A program made the position numbers and the translations under genes. A model generated the notes under the pieces. The model searched no databases. It was given only the letters and a program-made list of their open reading frames with translations, and had not been told where the DNA came from. Shown in pieces: positions 1 through 4,773 of a DNA stretch of 15,832 nt; position 1 is the stretch's first letter; each line of letters opens with the position of its first letter. Origin of the DNA: ZC4RG19 sp036279475 (lineage in GTDB: Bacteria > Actinomycetota > Acidimicrobiia > Acidimicrobiales > VFJN01); contig DASUJB010000142.1 in assembly GCA_036279475.1 (NCBI GenBank), positions 1-15,832 on the forward strand, read 5' to 3'.

Positions 1-1
1 G

Positions 2-361
2 GTGCCCGCTGCCACCGCCGCCGTGCGGATCGCTCGCGCCGGCGCAGCGGGCCTGGCCACCCGCGCCGGCTTCAGCTACCAGGAGGGCGAGCAGCTGCAG
101 CTGGCCGTGGGCGAGGCGGCGGCCCTGCTGGCCCCCGACCCGGACGGCTCGGGCACCCTCGAGGTCACCTTCGACATCGAGCCCCACGGCCTCGTGGTGG
201 AGCTGACGGTCAGCGAGGCGGCGGAGGAGGGCCTCCGCCCCGTGCCCGCCCTGGCCTCGGCCGTCCTCGACGCCTCCGTCGACGGCTGGCGCGTCGGTGC
301 CGCGGGCCAGCGGATCGTGCTGCGGAAGTCCCTGCCGGAACCCGACCTCGACGACGACTGA
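2..361 (+). CDS. RsbW-like anti-sigma/HATPase-fold protein, 5' truncated
   Basis: The visible 119 residues resemble the anti-sigma regulatory kinase branch of the GHKL ATPases (RsbW/SpoIIAB type), which bind a sigma factor or anti-anti-sigma partner in the cytoplasm. The segment GFSYQEGEQLQLAVGEAAAL at about residues 23-42 matches the helix that carries the N-box in that family. The Asn usually found there is absent, and I see no clear DxGxG ATP-lid motif afterwards, so ATP binding and kinase activity are doubtful. The C-terminal part (about 90-119) ends in the expected strand pattern VDGWRVGAAGQRIVLRK and an acidic tail. A GTG sits at position 2, but family members usually have 10-20 more N-terminal residues, so the gene probably begins outside the window. 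It converges on znuB with 19 bases between the stop codons. Family assignment is moderate; the partner sigma factor is not visible. Confidence 0.6.
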   Translation: MPAATAAVRIARAGAAGLATRAGFSYQEGEQLQLAVGEAAALLAPDPDGSGTLEVTFDIEPHGLVVELTVSEAAEEGLRPVPALASAVLDASVDGWRVGAAGQRIVLRKSLPEPDLDDD

Positions 362-380
362 CGCGCCCGGGCCGGTTCGC

Positions 381-1229
381 TCAGCCCCGCGGGAGGGCGG
401 CCCCCCCGGCGCGGCGACGCCCCCGCCGGCCCGTCGCCCCGAAGACCACCACGAAGACCGTCGCCCCCACCAGCACCACCGCCGCGCCCGACGGCACGTC
501 GAGGTGGTAGCTGGCGATCATGCCCCCCAAGCCGCTGCCGGCGCCGACGGCCGCCGACAGCCACAGCATCCGGGCGAAGCGGTCGGTGAGCATCCGGGCC
601 ACGGTGGCCGGGATGACCAGCGTTGCCGCCACCAGCACCGTCCCCAGCACCTGGGTCGCCCCCAGGACCGCCACCGCCAGCACGGCCATCAGGAGGGCGT
701 CGAGGCGGTCGACCCGGATCCCGGAGACGGCCGCGACCTCGGGGTCGAACGTCGTGAAGAGCAGCGGTCGGTAGCCGAGGGCCAGCCCCAGCCCGGCGAC
801 ACCGGCCAGGGCGACGATCACGGCGACGTCGGCCCGGTCGACCCCCAGGACGCTGCCGAACAGGAGCACCTGCGTGCTCCGCCGCGCCTGCCCGTCCAGG
901 CCGATCACGGCCAGGCCGAGGGCGAAGCTGGCCGTGGTCACCACACCGATGGCCGCGTCGCTGCCCACCACGCGGCGCCGGGCCACGCGCCCGATCAGCA
1001 GCGCCGAGGCCACCCCCCACAGGCCGGCCCCGACGAGGTGGTCCACGCCGACCACCGCTGCCACCGCTGCTCCCCCGAACACGGCGTGGGCCAGGCCGTG
1101 GCCGACGGCGCTCATCCGCCGCACCACGACGAACGTGCCGATCAGCCCGCACAGGCCGCCGGCCACCGTGGCCGCCACGACCCCGTTGCGGAAGAACTCG
1201 AACCGGAAGGGAGCCCACAGCGCCTCCAC
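381..1229 (-). CDS. znuB: Zinc/manganese-type ABC transporter permease (ZnuB/TroC-like)
   Basis: This 282-residue polytopic membrane protein belongs to the ABC-3 family of metal importers (ZnuB, MntB, TroC, AztB), which form the transmembrane channel with the ATPase encoded just upstream. The N-terminus FRFEFFRNGVVAATVAGGLCG and the following GTFVVVRRMSAVGHGLAHAV segment are typical of the family, the latter containing the conserved Ser-x-x-Gly-His-x-x-Ala stretch. About seven or eight hydrophobic helices follow. The tail (roughly residues 265-282) is Arg/Gly-rich and low complexity. The GTG start at 1229 lies one base after the stop codon of znuC, so translation is almost certainly coupled and this is the last gene of the operon. 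Zinc rather than manganese is inferred from the receptor's ligands, not from this protein. Confidence 0.9.
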   Translation of the reverse strand: MEALWAPFRFEFFRNGVVAATVAGGLCGLIGTFVVVRRMSAVGHGLAHAVFGGAAVAAVVGVDHLVGAGLWGVASALLIGRVARRRVVGSDAAIGVVTTASFALGLAVIGLDGQARRSTQVLLFGSVLGVDRADVAVIVALAGVAGLGLALGYRPLLFTTFDPEVAAVSGIRVDRLDALLMAVLAVAVLGATQVLGTVLVAATLVIPATVARMLTDRFARMLWLSAAVGAGSGLGGMIASYHLDVPSGAAVVLVGATVFVVVFGATGRRGRRRAGGAALPRG

Positions 1230-1230
1230 G

Positions 1231-2091
1231 TCAGGCCCCGGACGCCCGTCGCCCCGCCGGGGCGGGTCGCGAAGACCCGTCGAGACGCGGGAGCCCCGGT
1301 CGGCCGGTGCCGCCGGGCCGGTCGACGACCACCAGCGACCCGTGGTGGCAGATCACGTCCATCGGCGCGCCGTAGGTGGCCTCCAGCACGCCCGGGCGGA
1401 GCACGTCGCCAGGGGACCCCTCGGCCACGAGCCGGCGGTTGACGCAGACCAGGCGGGGGAGGTGGGCCGCCATGCCGTTGAGGTCGTGGGTGGTGACCAC
1501 CACCGCGGTGCCCCCGGCGTGGATCTCGCCCAGCAACCGGAGGAGCTCGTGGCGGGTGGCCACGTCGACGCCCGAGGTGGGCTCGTCCATGACCAGGACG
1601 TGGGGACGGCGCACCAGCGCCCGGGCGATGAAGGCCCGCTGCTGCTGCCCGCCCGACAGCTCGCCGATGTGGCGGTCGTCGAGGCCCCCCAGGCCCAGGC
1701 GCTCGAGGACCGCCGCCACCTCGGTCCGCTCCTGGCGGCTGGCCCACGGCAACCGGCGGCCCTCCCGGGGCCGGGCCATCAGGAGGACCTCGCCCACGGT
1801 GACGGGAAAGGTCCAGTCGACGGCCTCCCGCTGGGGGACGTACCCGATGCGCAGCCCCGGCCGGCGCTCGATACGGCCGCGCCGGGGCCGCAGCGTGCCG
1901 ACCATCGCCCGCAGCAGGGTGGTCTTCCCCGACCCCGACGGTCCCACGATGCCCAGGAGGTCGTCGTCGCTCACCGCCAAGGAGGCGTCGACCACCACGT
2001 CGCCGTGCCCGTAGGTGCACGTCACGCCGTCCAGGCGCAGGAGGGCACCGGTCGGCGCACGGGGGCCCGTGAGGTGGGGTCCGCGGCTCAC
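1231..2091 (-). CDS. znuC: Zinc/manganese-type ABC transporter ATP-binding protein (ZnuC-like)
   Basis: This 286-residue cytoplasmic ATPase drives metal import with the ZnuB-like permease. All ABC motifs are present: Walker A GPSGSGKTT (residues 50-58), Q-loop Gln87 in YVPQ, signature LSGGQQQR (145-152), Walker B VLVMDEP (165-171) and H-loop His202. The segment YVPQREAVDWTFPVTVGEVL is characteristic of the zinc/manganese branch. The start is the GTG at 2091, whose first four bases (GTGA) overlap the znuA stop; the reading frame stays open upstream to 3561, but that stretch is antisense noise over znuA. About 28 residues after the usual end (VVVDRPGG onward) are Pro/Arg/Gly-rich with no recognised domain. 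znuB follows after one base. Confidence 0.92.
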   Translation of the reverse strand: MSRGPHLTGPRAPTGALLRLDGVTCTYGHGDVVVDASLAVSDDDLLGIVGPSGSGKTTLLRAMVGTLRPRRGRIERRPGLRIGYVPQREAVDWTFPVTVGEVLLMARPREGRRLPWASRQERTEVAAVLERLGLGGLDDRHIGELSGGQQQRAFIARALVRRPHVLVMDEPTSGVDVATRHELLRLLGEIHAGGTAVVVTTHDLNGMAAHLPRLVCVNRRLVAEGSPGDVLRPGVLEATYGAPMDVICHHGSLVVVDRPGGTGRPGLPRLDGSSRPAPAGRRASGA

Positions 2092-3113
2092 TGCGGGTAC
2101 TCGGCGAGGTCGGGGGCGGTGGGCTCCACCGGCACGGCCCTGAGGGCGGCGGCGTCGCCCCCCAGGGCCTCCACCATCGTGACGTAGTCCAGGCGCACCA
2201 TCGCCAGCCACGAGTGCTCGCCGTCCCCCGGTCGGCCGGGGAGGTCGTCGTCCCGGAGCACGTCGACGTAGCGGACCCCGGCCTCCCTCCCGATCTGCTC
2301 GAGGACGGGGCTGGGGAACACCTCGGACCCGAAGATGGCGGGGACGCCGGTCGCGCGGACCTGGGCGATGAGGTCGGCGACCTCGCGGGGCGAGGGCTCG
2401 CCGAGGTCGCGGGGCTGGACGGCCCCGACGACCTGCCAGCCGTACTCCTCGGCGAAGTAGGCGTAGGCGTCGTGGTAGGTGAGGAGCACCCGCTGGTCCG
2501 GCGGGATGGTCGACGTGGCGAGGCGCAGGGCGGTGTCGAGCTGCCGGATCCGCTCGGACAGCGCGGCGCGGTTGCGGGCGTAGAGCGCGGCCCCGTCGGG
2601 GTCGAGCCGGCCGAGCGTGTCCTCCACCACCGCCGCGTAGCGGTCGGCCAGCAGGGGAGCGGTCCACAGGTGCGGGTTGGGCCGGCCACCCTCCCGGGGG
2701 AAGGCGTCGTCGTAGATGTAGTCCCGGGGCGACAGGGTCGCGTCCCCCAGCTCGACCAGCTCGGCGTCGGCCGACCCGTCGTGGATCAGGTCGCGCGTCG
2801 AGTCCTCCAGGTGGAGGCCGTTGGCGAACACCACGTCCGCCCCGGCCAGCACCTCGGCGGCACGGGGCGGCGGCTCGAACGTGTGGCTGTCGGCGCCCTC
2901 GGGGACGAGGCCCTCGATGGCGACCCGGTCGCCACCGACCGCCGACACGATGCTGGTGATGGGGGCCACCGTGGTCACCACCCGCAGGCGACCGTCGTCG
3001 CCCGCCCGGGCGTCGCTCCCGCAGCCGGCCGCCAGGAGGACGGCGACGAGGGCGGCAGCCGCCCCACGGTGAGCCCGTCGGGGCCGGGGGGACGGGAGCG
3101 CCGGGTCGACCAC
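2088..3113 (-). CDS. znuA: Zinc-type ABC transporter substrate-binding lipoprotein (ZnuA/TroA-like)
   Basis: This 341-residue metal receptor of the cluster A-I (cluster 9) family would be anchored outside the membrane and deliver metal to ZnuB/ZnuC. The N-terminus has a basic region, a short hydrophobic helix (about residues 18-30) and a lipobox-like AAGC ending at Cys31. Likely metal ligands are His77 (DSHTFEP), His148 (NPHLW), His214 (TYHDAYAYF) and an acidic residue near 264 or 288-290 (FGSEVFP, LRDDDLPG). A third His, in place of the Glu seen in PsaA/MntC-type Mn receptors, favours zinc as in ZnuA/TroA. The His-rich loop found in many ZnuA proteins is absent. The GTG start at 3113 is supported by a -10 hexamer exactly six bases upstream, implying a leaderless mRNA. 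It heads the operon and its stop overlaps the znuC start. Confidence 0.92.
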   Translation of the reverse strand: MVDPALPSPRPRRAHRGAAAALVAVLLAAGCGSDARAGDDGRLRVVTTVAPITSIVSAVGGDRVAIEGLVPEGADSHTFEPPPRAAEVLAGADVVFANGLHLEDSTRDLIHDGSADAELVELGDATLSPRDYIYDDAFPREGGRPNPHLWTAPLLADRYAAVVEDTLGRLDPDGAALYARNRAALSERIRQLDTALRLATSTIPPDQRVLLTYHDAYAYFAEEYGWQVVGAVQPRDLGEPSPREVADLIAQVRATGVPAIFGSEVFPSPVLEQIGREAGVRYVDVLRDDDLPGRPGDGEHSWLAMVRLDYVTMVEALGGDAAALRAVPVEPTAPDLAEYPQ

Positions 3114-3119
3114 GGCGGC

Positions 3120-3125
3120 ACCTTA
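3120..3125 (-). promoter_or_regulatory. Probable -10 box of a leaderless znuACB promoter
   Basis: On the minus strand TAAGGT fits the actinobacterial TANNNT -10 consensus. Six bases (GCCGCC) separate it from the GTG start of znuA at 3113, placing the likely transcription start on the start codon itself. No Shine-Dalgarno precedes that GTG. No good -35 hexamer is visible at 16-18 bases upstream. Confidence 0.5.
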
Positions 3126-3126
3126 G

Positions 3127-3141
3127 TGCGATGCCGTCGCA
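3127..3141. promoter_or_regulatory. Candidate metal-repressor operator upstream of znuA
   Basis: TGCGATGCCGTCGCA is a perfect inverted repeat with 5-base arms (TGCGA/TCGCA) around a 5-base spacer. It starts one base from the probable -10 box of the zinc operon, in the -35/-10 interval where a repressor would block RNA polymerase. Zinc uptake operons are generally controlled by Zur, a Fur-family protein, and one Fur-family gene lies at 14112-14636. Its sequence does not match the AT-rich Zur boxes known from other phyla, so assignment to that regulator is a guess. Confidence 0.4.
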
Positions 3142-3151
3142 ACAAGGGGCC

Positions 3152-3170
3152 CGGTCGGCACTCCCGACCG
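3152..3170 (-). terminator. Hairpin directly after dut, candidate terminator
   Basis: CGGTCGG and CCGACCG form a perfect 7-bp stem with a 5-base loop, starting at the base after the dut stop codon on the minus strand. A weak CCTTGTT follows instead of a proper T-tract. It probably ends or attenuates dut transcription before the zinc operon, whose own promoter follows within 30 bases. Confidence 0.45.
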
Positions 3171-3608
3171 TCAGCGACCCGTGTGACCGAAGCCACCTTC
3201 GCCGCGGGCGCTCGCCTCCAGCGACCCCACCACCCCGAACCGGACGTGCTCCACCTGCTGGACCACCAGCTGGGCGATGCGATCCCCGCGCTCCACCCGG
3301 TAGTCCCGCTCGGGGTCGGTGTTCACCAGCAGGACGCGCAGCTCGTCGCGGTAGCCGCTGTCGATCAGGCCCGGGGCGTTGAGGCACGTCACGCCGTGCC
3401 GCAGCGCCAGGCCGCTCCGGGGCAGCACCAGGCCGGCGAAGCCCTCCGGCAGGGCCAGCGCGATCCCCGTCGCCACCAGCGCCCGCCCGCCGCCCCCACG
3501 CAGCAACACCCCCTGTCGAGCCACGAGGTCGGCGCCGGCGTCGCCGGGCCGGGCGTAGCACGGCAGCGGGAGGTCGGGGTCGAGCCGAACCACCGGGACG
3601 TCGAGCAC
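3171..3608 (-). CDS. dut: dUTP diphosphatase (trimeric dUTPase)
   Basis: This enzyme hydrolyses dUTP to dUMP and pyrophosphate, keeping uracil out of DNA and supplying dUMP for thymidylate synthesis. All five trimeric dUTPase motifs are present in 145 residues: GDAGADL (motif 1), PRSGLALRHGV (motif 2), the Asn/Asp/Tyr uracil-binding segment NAPGLIDSGYRDEL (motif 3), RGDRIAQLVV (motif 4) and the C-terminal RGEGGFGHTGR arm (motif 5). Motif 3 has Asp where many homologues have Gly (YRGEL). The GTG at 3608 gives the standard family length and N-terminus (VPVVRLDPDLPLP); the frame remains open to 3677, but the added residues look non-coding. GATGAT lies six bases before this GTG and may be a -10 box. 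It is divergent from orn and followed closely by znuA. Confidence 0.95.
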   Translation of the reverse strand: MLDVPVVRLDPDLPLPCYARPGDAGADLVARQGVLLRGGGGRALVATGIALALPEGFAGLVLPRSGLALRHGVTCLNAPGLIDSGYRDELRVLLVNTDPERDYRVERGDRIAQLVVQQVEHVRFGVVGSLEASARGEGGFGHTGR

Positions 3609-3614
3609 GGCGCC

Positions 3615-3620
3615 ATCATC
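3615..3620 (-). promoter_or_regulatory. Possible -10 box for leaderless dut
   Basis: GATGAT on the minus strand is one base from TATGAT-like -10 sequences and lies exactly six bases (GGCGCC) before the dut GTG, the same spacing as at znuA, orn and tlpA. It lacks the first T of TANNNT, so support is weaker than for those. Confidence 0.3.
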
Positions 3621-3688
3621 GCCCGGTCGGCACCCCCGCGCCGGTGCCCACGGCGGTCGCCTGCTGCGCCGGGCCACCTACCCCCCGG

Positions 3689-3694
3689 TACCCT
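3689..3694 (+). promoter_or_regulatory. Probable -10 box of a leaderless orn promoter
   Basis: TACCCT matches TANNNT and is followed by six bases (CCTGTG) and then the GTG at 3701. There is no Shine-Dalgarno before that start. No convincing -35 box is visible. Confidence 0.5.
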
Positions 3695-3700
3695 CCTGTG

Positions 3701-4267
3701 GTGCTCGTCTGGATGGATCTCGAGATGACCGGCCTCGACCCGGCGACCGACGTGATCGTCGAGATCGCCACGATCGTGACCGACGACCACCTCGCCGTGG
3801 TGGCCGAGGGCCCGGACCTGGTCGTGCACCAACCCCCCGAGGCGTTGAAGGCGATGGGCGACGTCGTGCGCGAGATGCACACGCGCAGCGGCCTCCTCAC
3901 CGCCATCGAGACGTCGACCACCTCGCTGGCCGAGGCCGGCGCTGCGACCCTGGCGTTCATCCGCCGTCACGTCCCCGAGCCGCACACCGTGCCGTTGTGC
4001 GGCAACTCCATCGGGACCGACCGCCGGTTCCTGGCCGCCTACCTGCCCGACATCGAGGAGCACCTCCACTACCGGTCGGTCGACGTGTCCACCGTGAAGG
4101 AGCTGGCCCGCCGGTGGGCACCCCACGTGCTGGAGGCGGCACCTCGCAAGGAGACGGCGCACCGCGCCCTCGAGGACATCCGGGAGAGCGTGGCCGAGCT
4201 CCGCTTCTACCGTGACCACCTGTTCCGGCTGGAGGCCGAGGCCCCGGTCCCGCCAGTGCCCGGCTGA
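3701..4267 (+). CDS. orn: Oligoribonuclease (DEDDh 3'-5' exoribonuclease)
   Basis: Oligoribonuclease degrades two- to five-nucleotide RNAs to mononucleotides, finishing mRNA decay and removing pGpG in the cytoplasm. The 188-residue product has the three exonuclease motifs: ExoI WMDLEMTGLD (Asp and Glu near residues 6-8), ExoII CGNSIGTDRRFL (Asp in GTDRRF) and ExoIII HRALEDIRESVAELRFYR, with the catalytic His and Asp of the DEDDh class. Length matches E. coli Orn (181 residues). The frame is open from 3644, but homologues begin at the LVWMDLEMTG segment. The GTG at 3701 fits both this and the -10 box six bases upstream; a second GTG at 3698 is the alternative. The C-terminal tail EAEAPVPPVPG is not conserved. 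Confidence 0.95.
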   Translation: MLVWMDLEMTGLDPATDVIVEIATIVTDDHLAVVAEGPDLVVHQPPEALKAMGDVVREMHTRSGLLTAIETSTTSLAEAGAATLAFIRRHVPEPHTVPLCGNSIGTDRRFLAAYLPDIEEHLHYRSVDVSTVKELARRWAPHVLEAAPRKETAHRALEDIRESVAELRFYRDHLFRLEAEAPVPPVPG

Positions 4268-4297
4268 GCCCGTCCGATCCCGAGGAAACGACGGTGG

Positions 4298-4337
4298 CGA
4301 ATATTCGATTGACGGCCGCCGGCGCCCGTGCTGGCCT
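4298..4337 (+). promoter_or_regulatory. Candidate autoregulated whiB promoter with AT-rich box
   Basis: CGAATATTCG (4298-4307) is a perfect 10-base palindrome and the most AT-rich stretch near any promoter in this GC-rich window. Two bases later comes TTGACG (4309-4314), one mismatch from the consensus -35. A 17-base spacer leads to TGGCCT (4332-4337), a poor -10 lacking the key A. WhiB7 proteins are known to use their AT-hook on AT-rich DNA just upstream of the -35 of their target promoters, including their own, so the layout fits positive autoregulation. The weak -10 is the main doubt. Confidence 0.4.
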
Positions 4338-4348
4338 GTCGCCATGGG

Positions 4349-4420
4349 ATGACCAGCGCCCCTGCCTGCACGCCAACCGTGCACCGATCGGGCGTCGAGA
4401 GGACGGACCTGGACCTGTGA
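4349..4420 (+). CDS. Upstream ORF 1 (23-residue leader peptide, putative)
   Basis: An ATG at 4349 opens a 23-codon frame (MTSAPACTPTVHRSGVERTDLDL) ending at TGA 4418-4420. Its start overlaps, by ATGA, the stop of a two-codon frame ATG-GGA-TGA at 4344-4352, and its own stop overlaps, by GTGA, the start of the next uORF. Nineteen of 22 sense codons after the start end in G or C, as expected for coding sequence but also for random DNA of this composition. No Shine-Dalgarno precedes it. If translated, its role is probably regulatory (attenuation of whiB) rather than the peptide itself. Confidence 0.3.
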   Translation: MTSAPACTPTVHRSGVERTDLDL

Positions 4421-4632
4421 CGAGCCTCATGCACACGACCGCGGAGCTCCACTGCGGCGCACAGCTCGGTCGCACGCGCGTCGGCGTGGTCGCACCGTCC
4501 GCCCACCTCCTCGTGCCGTCCGTACCCGCGTCGTGGACCGCCTTCCCCGGTGACGCGGCGACGACCGAGGTGGCCGCCCTCGCGCCGGCCGCCGACCGGC
4601 CCACCCGACCGCCGTCGGAGCGCTTTCCCTGA
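4417..4632 (+). CDS. Upstream ORF 2 (71-residue leader peptide, putative)
   Basis: This frame starts with GTG 4417, overlapping the stop of uORF1 by GTGA, or with the in-frame ATG at 4429. It encodes 71 residues with no recognised family, two Cys-free hydrophobic patches and a strongly Ala/Pro-rich second half (VAALAPAADRPTRPP at codons 52-66). About 90% of codons end in G or C. The stop lies 34 bases before the left arm of the terminator at 4667. Codons 63-66 contain the segment that can pair with that arm. The frame is open back to 4294, upstream of the putative promoter, so the full 112-codon version is less likely. Translation is unproven; a role as attenuator uORF is inferred from position. 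Confidence 0.35.
   Translation: MTSLMHTTAELHCGAQLGRTRVGVVAPSAHLLVPSVPASWTAFPGDAATTEVAALAPAADRPTRPPSERFP
4604..4618 (+). promoter_or_regulatory. Candidate antiterminator segment and competing hairpin
   Basis: CCCGACCGCC (4604-4613) can pair with the left terminator arm GGCCGTCGGG (4667-4676) at nine of ten positions, leaving one C-C mismatch. The same bases can instead fold locally, CCGAC (4605-4609) with GTCGG (4614-4618) around a CGCC loop. Formation of the long-range pairing would prevent the terminator. The segment lies inside the last codons of uORF2, where a translating ribosome would control which fold forms. This is by-eye pairing without energy calculation. Confidence 0.35.
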
Positions 4633-4666
4633 CACAGCCAGGCGCGGGAAGCGCACGTGCTCCGCA

Positions 4667-4702
4667 GGCCGTCGGGATCCACCCGGCGGCCTTTTCCTTT
4701 TT
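4667..4702 (+). terminator. Intrinsic terminator (probable whiB attenuator)
   Basis: GGCCGTCGGG (4667-4676) and CCCGGCGGCC (4682-4691) form a 10-bp stem with one G-U pair and a five-base loop, followed by TTTTCCTTTTT (4692-4702). This is the only T-tract of its kind in the window and a textbook Rho-independent terminator. It stands between the uORFs and the WhiB start, so full-length whiB mRNA from the upstream promoter needs read-through. Confidence 0.85.
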
Positions 4703-4762
4703 CCCTCCCCGGACGCCCCCTGCCCCGTGGCTCCGGGCCGCCCATCGCGCCAGACACGACAT

Positions 4763-4767
4763 GAGGA
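4763..4767 (+). promoter_or_regulatory. Ribosome binding site deciding the whiB start
   Basis: GAGGA lies six bases before ATG 4774 and is the clearest Shine-Dalgarno upstream of the WhiB gene. It selects this ATG over the in-frame ATG at 4816. Confidence 0.6.
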
Positions 4768-4773
4768 TCGGAC

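Larger units (their letters stand above)
4268..4773 (+). other. Long 5' leader region of the WhiB gene
   Basis: These 506 bases contain no recognisable conventional gene. What they hold, in order, is an AT-rich palindrome with a TTGACG box (4298-4314), three short ORFs chained by four-base overlaps (4344-4352, 4349-4420, 4417-4632), a hairpin that can compete with the terminator (4605-4618), a strong intrinsic terminator (4667-4702) and a Shine-Dalgarno (4763-4767) for the WhiB start. The terminator is 400 bases beyond orn but only 72 before whiB, so it is more likely an attenuator for whiB than the end of orn. The overall plan is that of the mycobacterial whiB7 leader. Confidence 0.55.

Noticed and set aside
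362..380. GCCCGGGC palindrome (365-372) between the first gene and znuB as a bidirectional terminator.
   Set aside because: Only a four-base stem without loop or T-tract; the 19-base gap is too short for a supported call.
2092..3561. N-terminal extension of the ZnuC frame to 776 residues.
   Set aside because: The extra 490 residues are antisense-like Arg/Gly/Pro runs across znuA; the GTGA overlap at 2088-2091 gives a natural start.
2214..3728. A 504-codon plus-strand frame opposite znuA and dut.
   Set aside because: Low-complexity Val/Gly/His-rich translation with no domain; both genes beneath it have complete family motifs.
4468..4495. Direct repeat GGTCGCAC at 4468-4475 and 4488-4495, 20 bases apart, in uORF2.
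   Set aside because: Two copies of an 8-mer in GC-rich DNA are not unusual and no further copies are seen.
4427..4762. A 111-codon minus-strand frame in the whiB leader.
   Set aside because: It is Arg/Gly-rich, has no recognisable start signals, and runs antisense through the terminator. The leader features on the plus strand explain the region better.
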